A DNA stretch of 64,000 bases from Nesterenkonia pannonica. Lineage in GTDB: Bacteria > Actinomycetota > Actinomycetes > Actinomycetales > Micrococcaceae. Positions within the stretch are counted from its first letter, which is position 1; each line of letters starts with the position of its first letter. Of the stretch, positions 10,287 through 22,129 are shown in pieces. Below the pieces are notes generated by a model. The model worked only from the letters and a program-made list of their open reading frames with translations. It was not told where the DNA came from and did not search any database. The stretch spans positions 186,001 through 250,000 of the forward strand of contig NZ_CP080575.1 of assembly GCF_019575955.1 (NCBI RefSeq), read 5' to 3'. The position numbers and the translations under genes were made by a program.

Positions 10287-12493
10287 ATGACTGAGACAGA
10301 CCAGCGCGTGCTCAACGGCCGCTACCGCATCGAGACTCTCATCGGGCGCGGCGGCATGGCAGACGTGTACCGTGCCCACGACCTCTCCCTGCAGAGGTCC
10401 GTGGCGGTGAAGATGCTGCGCCCCGACCTGGCCCGGGACCCGCAGTTCATCACGCGGTTCAAGCGAGAGGCTCAGTCCTCGGCGTCCCTCAACCACCCCA
10501 ACATCGTGGGCGTGTACGACACCGGCCAAACTGCCGTCGACTCCAACGGCGGCGTCCAGACCCCATTCATCATCATGGAGCACGTGGACGGGGTCACCCT
10601 CCGGCACGTGCTGCACGGCAGCCCCGGCGCCGAGAACGCTGAGGGCGCGCCGCCGCCGCCGCCCGGCAGCACCACCGATCACACCGATGACGTCCTCGCC
10701 CTCTCCGACCAGATCCCCTCGGAGGAGGACCAGCCGACCGAAGCGATCCCCGCACCTCTGCAGGAGAAGATCGACCACGCCCTCGGCAAGCCGCTGAATG
10801 AGGCCGAGGCGACCGGCTACATGTCCGGAATCCTCGCCGCCCTGGGCTACAGCCACGAGCGCGGCATCGTGCACCGGGACATCAAGCCCTCCAACGTCAT
10901 GGTGACCAATGAGGGCGCCGTGAAGGTCATGGACTTCGGCATCGCACGCGCCATCGCCGACTCCGCCAGCACAATGACTCAGACGGCCTCCGTCGTCGGC
11001 ACCGCCCAGTACCTGTCGCCCGAGCAGGCCCGCGGCGAGGTCGTCGACCACCGCAGCGACCTCTACTCCGCCGGATGCCTGCTCTTCGAGCTCCTGACCA
11101 ACCGTCCCCCTTCGTGGGCGAATCACCCGTCTCGGTGGCCTACCAGCACGTCAAGGAGCAGCCGCGTCCGGTCTCCGACTTCAACAGCAGGGTCACACCG
11201 GCTATGGAGTCGGTCGTGGCGAAGGCACTGGCCAAAGACCCCGTGCTGCGCTTCCAGCACGCCGAAGAGTTCCATGAGGCGCTGCAGAACTCGCTCCGAG
11301 GCATCCCAGCGGACGACTACGACGCCACAGGTGTGATCCCTGCTGCGGTAGCGCCGTCGCAGGGGCCGGGAGTGACCGCAGCTTCGACGACCTAGTGGGC
11401 TCCTCAGCACCGGCGCTCTCCGCCCGGACCCCCGAGGACCCCGACATCGACGACTACGCCGACTACGGCTATGCCGAAGGTAGGCGGCGGCGGCGGAGCC
11501 TGCTCCTGCCCATCCTGGGCGCCGTGGTGCTGCTGGGGCTGGTCGTGGCGGGCATCTATCTGCTCACTCAGGCCGGAGGGGGCGACGGCGAAGAGGTCGC
11601 CGTCCCGGACGTCGAGGGCCTGTCCCGCTCAGATGCGCTCGAGGAGCTCTCAGAGGCCTCCCTGAACCCACAGATCGAAACGCAGCCCCACGAGGAGATA
11701 GAGGCCGACTCGGCCATCGGGACCGACCCTGAGAGTAGGCGAGATGGTCGAGGCGGAGTCCGACATCACCCTCCTCATCTCCGAAGGGACTGAAGAGGTG
11801 ACGGTGCCTGATCTCATCGGCACCGACCAGGCCACCGCGACCGCCGAGCTGGAATCCCTCGGGCTTGAGGTGGGCGAGGTGACCGAGGAGAACCACAGCT
11901 CAGCCCCTGCCGACGAAGTGCTGGAAGTCAGCCCCGCCGAGGGCACCGAGGTCCAGACAGGCTCCGCCGTGGACCTCACCGTCTCCACCGGAGAGGTGCA
12001 GCTTCCCTCCGGACTCATCGGCGAATGGCGCCAGCCGGTCGAGACCTCGCTGAACGATGCGGGCATCTCCTGGAGCCTGAACTGGGTCATCATTGATGAT
12101 CCGGGCGACTTCTTCGTAAACCAGGTGATTGAGCTCGAAGTCGACGGCCAGTCCGTCAGCGACGGCGGAACCGTCCCCAACGATGCGACCGTGACCCTGG
12201 TGACCGTCAGCGGAGAGTCCTGGCCGGAGCCGGACCAAGATGAGCCTGACGACGACGATGGCGGCAACGGCAACGGCGGCAACGATGATGACGATGAGGA
12301 CGCCGATGCGAATGGGAACGGCCCCGACGAAGACGATGAGGATGAGGACGCCGACGACGAGGACAACGGCGGAGACAACGGAAACGGCAACGGCGGCAAC
12401 AGGAATGGCAACGGAAACGGCAACGGCGGAAACAGGAACGGCGAAAATGGCAACGGCGGCAACGGCAATGGCCAGAACGATGACGAGGAGTAG
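10287..12493 (+). CDS. pknB: PknB: PASTA-domain transmembrane Ser/Thr kinase with insert and Asn/Gly-rich tail
   Basis: Master kinase sensing peptidoglycan fragments. Start ATG 10287. Kinase motifs: [60 protein letters not shown]. Between the hinge (MEHVDGVTLRHVL) and the catalytic loop lies an extra acidic/Pro-rich stretch of about 55 residues (10620-10790). A membrane helix (LLLPILGAVVLLGLVVAGIYLL, about 11495-11565) precedes two clear PASTA domains (VPDVEGLSRSDALEEL; VPDLIGTDQATATAEL) and a divergent third. The protein ends in about 85 residues of Asp/Glu and Asn-Gly repeats (12230-12490). Breaks near 11105, 11380 and 11736. The gene ends 6 bp before murT. Confidence 0.93.
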
Positions 12494-12499
12494 CAGCCG

Positions 12500-13823
12500 T
12501 TGAGCCTGCCGCATCCTCGCTCCCTCGCCTCCGTCGCTCTCGGCCGCGCCGCCCGCCTGGCCACCAGGTTCCGCGGCGGCTCCGGCTCAGCGTTCCCCGG
12601 CCTCGTCGTGGAGAGGGCCGATCCGCACTTCCTCGCCCGGACGCTCAAGCAGCTCCCGCGCGGAGTCGTCGTGGTCTCCGGAACGAACGGGAAGACCACC
12701 ACCACCAAGATGGTCGTGGAGCTCCTGCGCGGCCAGGGGCTGCGGGTGGTGACCAACCGCTCGGGCTCCAACTTCACCCGCGGCGTCGTCGCGTCCCTGC
12801 TGGGCGAGGTCAACGCGTTCGGGAGGCTCCGCGCCGACATCGCAGTCCTTGAGCTCGATGAGGCCCACGCCGTCCACTTCGTACGAGCGGTTCGTCCCCA
12901 GTACTCCCTGCTGCTGAACGTGATGCGCGATCAGCTCGACCGATTCAGGGAGATCGACACCACCAGCCGCCTGCTGCGCACCATCGCCGAGCACACCTCC
13001 GACGGAGTGGTCCTCAACCGCGAGGATCATCGGGTCGCCGCCATCGCCGACAGCCTCCAGGGGCCGGAGGTGAGCTTCTTCGGGCTCGGACCGGCCGTCA
13101 AGCACCACTTCCCCTCAGACGACGACCTGCACTCCGAGAGCGAGGTAGGCGCCGACGAGTCTCCGGATCACGCGAGCGTCAGCGCCGAAGCGCCTCTCAT
13201 TCCCGCCGAGGTCGTGCTCTCGGGCTGAGCCCCGCAGGCGGAACGTTCCTCGTCGGCGGAGACCGGATCAGCACCCAGCTGCGGGTCACCGGGGCGTACA
13301 ACACCTACAACGCCGCCGCGGCGCTGGCGCTGGTCCGCCAGGCCCTCGGCCCGGACGTGGACTTCAGCAGGCTCATCGAGTCACTGGCTCAGGTGGCCCC
13401 CGCATTCGGACGCGGCGAATCGCTGACCGTCCACGGCCAGCCCCTGGACCTCGTCCTGGTCAAGAACCCCGCGGCTTCAGGCTCGGGCTCTCCAGCTTCC
13501 CCAGCAGGGCACCGCCACGATGATCGCCATCAATGACGACTACGCCGACGGTCGCGACATGTCCTGGCTGTGGGACGTCTCCTTCGAGGTCCTCGCGGAG
13601 CTGGAGTAGCGGTCACATCGGGCGTTCGCGCCTACGACATGGCGCTGCGCCTGACCTACGACCAGGTCGACGTCGGCTCAGCTGAGCCGGACCTGAGCGT
13701 CGCCCTGGCGGCATTCATCGCCGAGAACCCGGACACCCCAAACGGATCTACTGCACCTACACCGCCATGCTTGCCATACGACGGCAGCTGGCGGCCTACA
13801 CCGAGGTGGAGGACTTCGCATGA
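12500..13823 (+). CDS. murT: MurT: lipid II isoglutaminyl synthase, Mur-ligase subunit
   Basis: With GatD, amidates the D-glutamate of lipid II. TTG start at 12500. Central Mur-ligase ATP site SGTNGKTTTTKM, then TNRSGSNFTRGVVASLL, LELDEAH and LLNVMRDQLDR, followed by the C-terminal DUF1727 half (YNTYNAAAALALV; INDDYADGRDMSWLWDV; SGVRAYDMALRL). The region after NREDHRVAAIA, where staphylococcal MurT has a four-Cys zinc ribbon, shows no cysteines and is acidic. Breaks near 13225, 13475, 13617 (GAGTAGC signature) and 13740. The stop overlaps the gatD start. Confidence 0.92.
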
Positions 13824-14548
13824 GCCGAGACGTGCACGTCGTTCAGCTGTACCCGCGCGATATGAACATCTACGGGGACTACGGCAACGCCCTGACTCTT
13901 CAGCGGCGTCTGGAGTGGTACGGGTACGAGCCCGTGATCCACTCCTACAACCCGGGCGACGCGTTCCCCGAGCAGGCCGACATCCTCATCGGCGGCGGCG
14001 GGCGGGACTCCGGGCAGGACCGCATCCAGACCGACCTGCTCGGCATCGGGGACCGCCTGCACCGGCTTGCTGAGGACGACGTGCCGATGCTGATGATCTG
14101 CGGGCTCTACCAGCTCTTCGGACACTACTTCGAGACCCGCGAAGGGGCCCGGATTCCGGGCATCGGCCTGCTCGACGTGACCACCTACGGCACGGATCGC
14201 CGCCTGATCGGCAACATCGTCACCGAGTCGGAGGAGTTCGGGCGCATCGTCGGCTACGAGAACCACTCGGGCCAGACGTGGCTGGGCAGGGACGCGCAGC
14301 CGCTGGCCACCGTCACCTCAGGGGCCGGGAACAACGACCAGGACGCCCATGAAGGGGCCCGGCACAGAAACGTGCTGGCCAGCTATCTGCACGGCTCGCT
14401 GCTGCCGAAGAACCCGGCGATCGCCGACTTCCTGATCGGCACAGCCGTGCGGCGGAAGTACGGCGCCGAGCTCGGCGCCGTGGACCATCCCTCCGTGGAG
14501 ACGCTCACGCAGCGCGCACGTGAGGCCGCCGTCGCTCGTCCCCGCTGA
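13820..14548 (+). CDS. gatD: GatD: lipid II isoglutaminyl synthase, glutaminase subunit
   Basis: Class I glutamine amidotransferase of 242 residues supplying ammonia to MurT. It reads through without a break. The nucleophile is the Cys in MLMICGLYQLFGHYF and the catalytic His is in ASYLHGSLLPKNPAIADFL. A GGGGRDSGQDR loop and GYENHSGQT match the GatD/CobB-CobQ-like family. Start ATG 13820 overlaps the murT TGA, so the two subunits are coupled. Last gene of the wall operon; crgA converges on it 4 bp downstream. Confidence 0.95.
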   Translation: MSRDVHVVQLYPRDMNIYGDYGNALTLQRRLEWYGYEPVIHSYNPGDAFPEQADILIGGGGRDSGQDRIQTDLLGIGDRLHRLAEDDVPMLMICGLYQLFGHYFETREGARIPGIGLLDVTTYGTDRRLIGNIVTESEEFGRIVGYENHSGQTWLGRDAQPLATVTSGAGNNDQDAHEGARHRNVLASYLHGSLLPKNPAIADFLIGTAVRRKYGAELGAVDHPSVETLTQRAREAAVARPR

Positions 14549-14552
14549 GCGG

Positions 14553-14879
14553 CTATTTCCACCGCATCAGCATGAAGAAGCCCGTCATGGCGATGCCGCC
14601 GCCGATGAGGATGTTCCATCCGCCCGCAGGCTGGATGGGACCCCGCCGGGGATCAGATAGTAGAGGCATATCCACACCAGGCCCAGAAGCAGCATGCCCA
14701 CAGCGGTGTACATGTACCACGCGGGAAGCGACTGCTCCTCCGGCTCAAGGTCCTTGAACGCATAGGTTTCGGCGCCGCGCAGAGGAGGCGCCGGCATCGT
14801 CCGGCCCGGCCTCCGCCTCGGCTGCCGCCCGTTTGGCGGGGTTGCCGCTTCTGCGGCTCTTCTTGGCGTCCTCGGCCAC
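14553..14879 (-). CDS. crgA: CrgA: cell-division inhibitor/scaffold membrane protein
   Basis: Small FtsZ/FtsI-interacting membrane protein of actinobacteria. Start GTG 14879 behind GGGAG. A basic N-terminus (EDAKKSRRSGNPAKRAAAE) is followed by two membrane helices: PAWYMYTAVGMLLLGLVWIC with LYYLIPGG, and GWNILIGGGIAMTGFFMLMRWK at the C-terminus. This is the CrgA two-helix hairpin. Frame breaks near 14780 and 14640. It converges on gatD and is divergent from the sortase gene, the usual placement near the pknB cluster. Confidence 0.88.
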
Positions 14880-14955
14880 TGGAACTCCCTGCTGAGAATC
14901 TGCAATGATCTAGATGATTGTGTCCCGCCATTCTACGCAGATCGAGGCTGCCCCT

Positions 14956-15794
14956 ATGAAGCATGCAGCGCCGTCGCCGCACCTGCTTAAGCTCAGCACC
15001 GGCCCCGTCGGCGACGCTCTGCGTTCTCCATGGTCGTCGGCGGTCTCGGCGAGGTGCTGATCACGGTCGGAGTGCTGGGCCTGCTCTTCGTGGCCTGGGA
15101 GCTCTGGTGGACAGGCTTGGACGCTGAGCGGGACCGCGAGGAGTCAGCCGAGGAGTACTACGCCGGGATCGAGACCTACCGCCCCGAGGAGCAGGAGGCG
15201 GACTTCGACGTCTGCTACACCCTGGAGGACGGCACAGAGATCGGATGCGCCCCCTCGATGCATGACCGCGCCGACGGCGTCTCCACGATGGGGATGGCCT
15301 ACGTGCCGCGCCTGGGCGAGGGCTGGGCCACGCCCATCCGGCACGGAACGGGGCCCGAGCAGATCGACCGGGGCGCGCTGGGCCACTACGTCAGCACGCA
15401 GATGCCGGATGAGCCGGGCAACTTCGCGCTCGCTGGGCACCGGCAGACCAACGGCAACATGCTGGGCAACCAGGATGACCTGGAATCAGGCGACCGCATC
15501 TACATCGAGGTTGCCGAGGGCATCTTCGTCTACGAGGTCGCCGAGAGGGAGGTGGTGCTCCCCATGAGACCCGCGTGCTGAACGCTGTGCCCTCCCAGCC
15601 CGACGCCGAGCCGGAGGCAGGAGTGCTGACGTTCACCACCTGCCACCCCTGTTCTCGAACACCGAGCGGCTGATCCACCACGCTGAGATCACCGACTTCA
15701 TCCCCTACGGCGAGCAGGCCCCCAAGAGATCGACCACCACCTGCAGGCCTCCGGGTGGTACGCAGACCAGCAGCTGACGGCAGGTGAGAACTGA
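14956..15794 (+). CDS. Class E sortase
   Basis: Membrane-anchored transpeptidase of the housekeeping sortase class in actinobacteria. A basic N-terminus leads into FSMVVGGLGEVLITVGVLGLLFVAWELWW (in part a membrane helix). The catalytic His is in FALAGHRQTNG and the catalytic Cys in LTFTTCHP, followed by LFSNTERLI with the expected Arg. I chose ATG 14956 because the frame from there is interrupted only by GCTTAAGC at 14985-14992, the recurrent error signature; a start at 15030 would lose the basic N-terminus. Further breaks near 15560, 15645 and 15720. The stop overlaps the next start. Confidence 0.88.
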
Positions 15795-15956
15795 TGTACG
15801 CGTGGCTGTTCCGCACAGCGCTCCCCGGACCCCTCTGGTTCAGAATCATCCTCGCCCTGCTCGTCGCCGCAGCCCTGGTTCTGCTCCTCATGGAGGCAGT
15901 GTTCCCGTGGCTGCACCAGCACAGCCCCTCAACGACTCGACCCTGGAAGGATCAGC

Positions 15957-15960
<4 letters not shown>
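15794..15960 (+). CDS. Small membrane protein between sortase and pabA
   Basis: About 55 residues with one membrane helix (FRIILALLVAAALVLLLMEAVFPWL). The start ATG overlaps the sortase TGA. Adding one C to the run near 15927 gives a C-terminus that stops at 15958-15960, inside the pabA ATG, the expected operon overlap. As written, the frame instead runs on into pabA. No function is known to me. Small proteins of this shape are common between sortase and pabA genes in Micrococcales. Confidence 0.65.
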
Positions 15961-16584
<624 letters not shown>

Positions 16585-16605
16585 CTCCCCGGCGCCTCGG
16601 CGGAC

Positions 16606-16649
16606 ACAGAGAGGGCGGCCCCGCAGATGCGGAGCCGCCCTCTCTCTGT
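16606..16649. terminator. Bidirectional hairpin terminator after pabA
   Basis: The arms ACAGAGAGGGCGGC and GCCGCCCTCTCTCTGT form a 14-bp near-perfect stem. A smaller CCGCA/TGCGG stem sits in the loop. It lies between the convergent pabA and the membrane protein gene on the minus strand. Confidence 0.85.
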
Positions 16650-16663
16650 TCGCCTGGCTGCGA

Positions 16664-17437
16664 CTACTCGGTAGCCGGCTTGGGCGAGGGACCTCAGCCG
16701 CGTTGGGCTTGGTGTCCTGGTTGGTCTCGGCCTGCTGAGCAGCGGGAGCCGCGACAGGCTTCTGCGCCTCGGCCTCGGTGGTCTTCACCGGCTCGGGCTT
16801 CTTCCAGGGTCCTCCACGGGCCTGGATGCGCGCCACGCGGCGACTCCGGCCGTCACTCCTGCGGCGACGACGCCGAAGATCAGCAGGGTCTTCTTCCTGC
16901 CGCCGGTCTTCGACTGCTTCTTCAGCTCCTTGGAAGCCTTCTTCGCAGCCTGCTCGGAGTTCTTCCGGAGCTTCTTGACGATCTTCTTGTCCCCGGTGGC
17001 CTTGATGAGGGCCTTCTCCACACGGGGTCGATCTCCGCCTTGTGGATGAGCTTGGCCGTCTTGTCGGCATAGCCGGAAAGCTGACCTGCCGCTGCGGGCA
17101 CATACTTGCTCCGCACGTCGGCCTTGGCACCCTCGTACTTGGACAGAACCTTCTGCAGGTCCTTCTTCGTGCTCTTGGGCAGCTTGTCGTACTGGGCGTA
17201 GACGCCGTCGCCTGCCAGTGCCGCCAACTTCTTCGCTTGGTGGTAAGCGGCGTAGGCGCCGTCCTCCACTGCGTGCAGCGCGGTGACTGAGGCGTTCTGG
17301 ACCTTCGGAGCGCTCTTGCGATACGTCCTCTCGGCCCAGTCCGCTGCGGCGCCGACCTTGGGCGCGCACCAGTCTGAGGCTGTCTCACCGCAGGCGAGCA
17401 GCTTGTGCTCCCAGCTTGACTTCTTCTTCTTCGCCAT
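16664..17437 (-). CDS. Lys/Ala-rich single-pass membrane protein of unknown function
   Basis: Start ATG 17437 behind GGAGG. The N-terminal 150 residues are helical, basic and repetitive (AKKKKSSWEHKLL, ADWAERTYRKSAPKVQNASV), with a coiled-coil-like KKLRKNSEQAAKKASKELKK stretch. One membrane helix (TLLIFGVVAAGVTAGVAAW) is followed by a Pro/Ala/Glu tail ending in SPKPATE at TAG 16664-16666. Frame breaks near 17025, 16815 and 16690. Similar proteins occur in this position in other Micrococcales. I do not recognise a domain; a cell-envelope or histone-like role would be speculation. Confidence 0.75.
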
Positions 17438-17584
17438 GCTTCCTCCAGGATCGGTTGCGCTCTACAGCCTACGTCGTCAACACAGCCAGTTGCTACGACA
17501 ATGCGATCATGGGAGCAATTCCGGAGCAACTCCCCAGGTTCTGCACAGGCCCCATGCAGGCTCGCTCGTGCGAGAATGGCGGAT

Positions 17585-18118
17585 ATGAGCGCAATCGCAA
17601 CGCACCAGGCAACTCTGAAGACGACGCAGGGCACCATCATCGTGGAGCTCTTCGGCAACCACGCCCCCAAGACGGTCAATAACTTTGTGGGACTGGCGAC
17701 CGGTGAGATCACGTGGAAGCACCCTGAGAGCGGCGAGGAGAAGGTGAACACACCCCTGTATGACGGCACCGTGTTCCACCGCATCATCAAAGACTTCATG
17801 ATCCAGGGCGGCGACCCGCTCGGCCTCGGCGTGGGCGGTCCCGGCTACCAGTTCGAGGACGAGATCCACCCTGAGCTGGACTTCACCCAGCCCCACAAGC
17901 TGGCGATGGCCAACGCAAGCCCCGGAACGAACGGCTCGCAGTTCTTCATCACGTCAGTTCCGACGACGTGGCTGCAGGGCAAGCACACCATCTTCGGCGA
18001 AGTGCAGGACGAGGAGTCGAAGAAGGTCGTCGACTCCCTGAACTCCGTCGCCACAGACATGCGTGACCGTCCCAAGGAGGACGTGGTCATCCAGAGCGTC
18101 GAGATCACCGAGCTCTAG
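17585..18118 (+). CDS. ppiA: Cyclophilin-type peptidyl-prolyl cis-trans isomerase
   Basis: Cytoplasmic cyclophilin of 177 residues, unbroken. Start ATG 17585 (MSAIATHQATLKTTQGTI). Catalytic-core motifs: VFHRIIKDFMIQGGDP with the active-site Arg, FEDE, LAMANASPGTNGSQFFIT and the His in GKHTIFGEV. No signal peptide. The rhomboid gene follows 11 bp later. A longer upstream start exists but lacks family similarity. Confidence 0.95.
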   Translation: MSAIATHQATLKTTQGTIIVELFGNHAPKTVNNFVGLATGEITWKHPESGEEKVNTPLYDGTVFHRIIKDFMIQGGDPLGLGVGGPGYQFEDEIHPELDFTQPHKLAMANASPGTNGSQFFITSVPTTWLQGKHTIFGEVQDEESKKVVDSLNSVATDMRDRPKEDVVIQSVEITEL

Positions 18119-18129
18119 ATTCTCTCCCC

Positions 18130-19031
18130 GTGAGCGTCCCGTCATACGGCAGCTCAGGGAACACGGCCGGTCCGGAGTGCTTCTACCACCCGGGTAGGCC
18201 GTCCTATATCCGCTGCCAGCGGTGTGATCGTCCGATCTGCACGGACTGTCAGGCGCCGGCGCCCGTGGGCTTCCACTGCCCGGGCTGCATCGATCAGGCC
18301 AGACGAAGCCGCCCGACTCAGCGCACCGAATTCGGCGCCCCCTCCGTCCGGACGAGAAGCCGTACCTGACCTATGGGGTGATCGGGCTCTGCGTGGTGAT
18401 GTACCTCCTGCAGTGGACGGGGCAGACGACGGGTCTGAACATCACCAGCTATCTCAGCTACGCGCCGGGACACACCTCGCAGTGGATCCTCGAGCCGTGG
18501 AGGATGCTGACCTCCGCCGTCCTGCACTCTCCGGCCAACATCATGCACATCGGCTTCAACATGCTTGCCCTGTGGATCGTCGGTCGAGTCATCGAGCCCG
18601 CCATCGGGCGTCTTCGCTACGGAGCGCTGCTTCTGCTCTCAGCGCTGGGAGGCTCAGTGGCCGTGCAGTGGCTGACCGAGCCGCACATCCCCACCGTCGG
18701 CGCCTCCGGGGCCGTGTTCGGACTCTTCGGTGCCCTGTTCATCCTCATGCGCTCCTCCGGAGCGGAGACCGGCGGAGTCATCGCCCTGGTGGCGGTGAAC
18801 ATGGTCCTGAGCTTCGCAGTCCCGAACATCTCGTGGCAGGGCCACCTCGGGGGCCTGGTCACCGGCGCACTGGTGGCACTGGTGATCGCACGAGCGCCGC
18901 GCAGAGGCCGCGGGCTGGTTCAGGGCGCAGGCCTGGCGGCCATAGCCGCGGGGCTGGTGCTGCTGGTCCTGATCGGCATCCCCTTGGTGAACCCTCCGCA
19001 GCCCGGGCAGAGCCCCATACTCGGTGTGTGA
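18130..19031 (+). CDS. Rhomboid-family intramembrane serine protease with N-terminal B-box-like zinc finger
   Basis: GTG start 18130. A Cys-rich N-terminus (ECFYHPGRPSYIRCQRC, ICTDCQAPAPVGFHCPGC) resembles a B-box zinc finger. After a frame break near 18330 the rhomboid core follows with six helices: the His/Asn pair in HIGFNMLALW, catalytic Ser in GASGAVFGLFG and catalytic His in SWQGHLGGLVTG. The catalytic dyad is complete, so it is probably active. The zinc finger plus rhomboid arrangement is common in actinobacteria. Substrates are unknown. Confidence 0.92.
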
Positions 19032-19086
19032 GCAGCCAATCAGGGCTGTCATTAAAATTTGAAATATATGGGCGTAGAATCAGTGC

Positions 19087-20301
19087 ATGAGCAACACTGA
19101 GACGCAGCCCAAGGAGCAGGTCTGCATCAACGGGCCCGAGGCCTACTACGACTCCCACGGACGGGCTGACGAGGTAGGCGCATCGCCCCGGGAGGGAGCT
19201 GAGCCCGGGCATCAGCGTCGAGCCCTCCGGCGTGCAGCTGCTGGAGCCTCGGGATGTGCCTCTCGGCGGACCCCGTGCCATGAACGTCCGCCGCACCCTT
19301 CCCCAGCGGGCGCGTTCGCTGGTGGGCGCATGGTGCTTCCTGGACTTCTACGGCCCGGATGACCTGACCGAGGCCACGCCCATGCGCGTACCGCGCCATC
19401 CGCACACCGGGCTGGCCACATGCTCGTGGCTGTTCAGCGGACGGGTGGACCACCTCGACTCGGCGGGCAATTGGGCGACCGTCCGCCCGGGGAGGTCGCG
19501 CTGATGAACGCTGGACGCGGCATCAGCCACTCCGAGTTCTCCACAGCGGACACCTCCGTGCTTCACGGCGCCCAGCTCTGGTACGCCTTCCCTGAAGAGC
19601 ATCGCTTCGTCGAGCCCAGCCTCGAGACCCACCGGCCGGACCCGGTGACCGGCGACGGGTGGGAGGCCATCGTGTTCCTCGGCTCCCTCCTGGGAAGCAC
19701 CTCGCCGGTGCACACCTACATTCCGCTCACCGGCGCCCAGCTGCGCTTGGAGCCCGGCACCAGTCTGAGCATCGATGTGCCTGCCGGGCACGAGCATGCG
19801 CTGCTTCCGGTTCAGGGCAGGGTGAGTTTCAACGGGTCGGAGGTCTCGGCCGACCACTTGGCCGTTGTCGACAGCCGGCGCTGAGCAGCTGCGCATCACA
19901 GCGCACGACGAGCCTGTTCTGGCTCTGCTGATCGGTGGTGAGCCGCTGGGTGAGCAGATCGTGATGTGGTGGAACTTCGTCGGACGGTCCCATGAGGAGA
20001 TCGCCGCCTACCGTGCCGCGTACCAGGCCGAAATGGGGTTCGAGGCACCGGACCCGCAGTCGCCGCTCTCCCATGCGGCACACGCGGCCTCTTCCTCTGT
20101 GGAGAGGGCGTCGCAGGCTGACGGTGCCGAGCAGGAGGTGGACGTCGAGGAGGGCGCCCTGGGCGAACCCGTGTCAGGGACGCTGCGCGATGAGCTGGTA
20201 GCGCCCAGTACGTCGACGGCAGGCCTTTCCCTCAGTTCGGCGACTTTCCCCGGGTCAGCATCCTCCGCTGCCGGCGCCGAACCTGCCGAATACGCGGATG
20301 A
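19087..20301 (+). CDS. Pirin-family cupin protein
   Basis: Bicupin of the pirin family. Motifs: RRTLPQRARSLVGAWCF, the metal-binding PRHPHTGLATCSWLF and GRGISHSEFS, and in the C-terminal cupin HDEPVLALLIGGEPLGEQ with WWNFVGRSHEEIA. The start is ATG 19087, downstream of an AT-rich stretch (about 19045-19075) that probably holds the promoter. Breaks at 19173 (GTAGGC), near 19490, near 19880 and at 20206 (GGTAGC). Shifting at the last gives an end AQYVDGRPFPQFGDFPRV with a stop at 20299-20301. A spacer of about 75 residues between cupin end and tail is low-complexity. Some pirins have quercetinase activity; not inferred here. Confidence 0.85.
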
Positions 20302-20319
20302 AGCCGCGCGGCTGATCAC

Positions 20320-20398
20320 ATGTCCACAGGGTTATCCCCAGTTGGGGGCGAATTACACACGTGTAGTTCTCCACACTGTGGATAAAGCCTGTGGATAA
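20320..20398. promoter_or_regulatory. Cluster of four DnaA-box-like 9-mers
   Basis: Two perfect DnaA boxes, TGTGGATAA at 20377-20385 and 20390-20398, plus ATGTCCACA (20320-20328) and TTATCCCCA (20332-20340), each one mismatch from a consensus box. They lie in the convergent gap between pirin and the CoA-transferase, about 29 kb from oriC. This could be a DnaA-titrating or regulatory site. No promoter arrangement is obvious. Confidence 0.6.
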
Positions 20399-20402
20399 GC
20401 CG

Positions 20403-20432
20403 CTGGCCCGAACCCGCAGGGGTCCGGGCCAG
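20403..20432. terminator. Hairpin between convergent genes
   Basis: CTGGCCCG and CGGGCCAG form an 8-bp perfect stem with a partly self-complementary loop (ACCC...GGGT). It can terminate both the pirin and the CoA-transferase transcripts. Confidence 0.7.
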
Positions 20433-20457
20433 TCAGCCGTCTTCAGGGTGCTTCTGT

Positions 20458-21960
<1,503 letters not shown>

Positions 21961-22041
21961 GGAGGTCTGCTCTTTCCTGAAGACGGAGGTGTGCTAGGCC
22001 ATGCTTAGCGCCTGCAATCGTGTGATTCAGACCTCAATATC

Positions 22042-22069
22042 TTATGTGAAGCAGACCACTTTCACATAA
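22042..22069. promoter_or_regulatory. Inverted repeat TTATGTGAA-N10-TTCACATAA
   Basis: A perfect 9-bp inverted repeat with a 10-bp spacer, 82-109 bp upstream of the CoA-transferase start. The sequence is AT-rich against the local GC content, so it is probably a protein-binding site. TGTGA/TCACA half-sites recall CRP/FNR-type proteins, but the spacing is wider than the usual six. Confidence 0.5.
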
Positions 22070-22129
22070 CGTCGGTGACGGCCCTGCGGCGAGCGGTCAA
22101 AGCTCTCGGTGAGCGGTGGAGGCTGGCCG

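Noticed and set aside
9264..11126. 620-codon open frame on the minus strand across pknA and pknB
   Set aside because: Antisense shadow of GC-rich coding DNA. It lacks family motifs, while the plus strand encodes clear kinase motifs.
12240..12480. CRISPR-like array in the repeated GGCAACGGC region
   Set aside because: Repeats are short, contiguous and in frame with PknB; no spacers.
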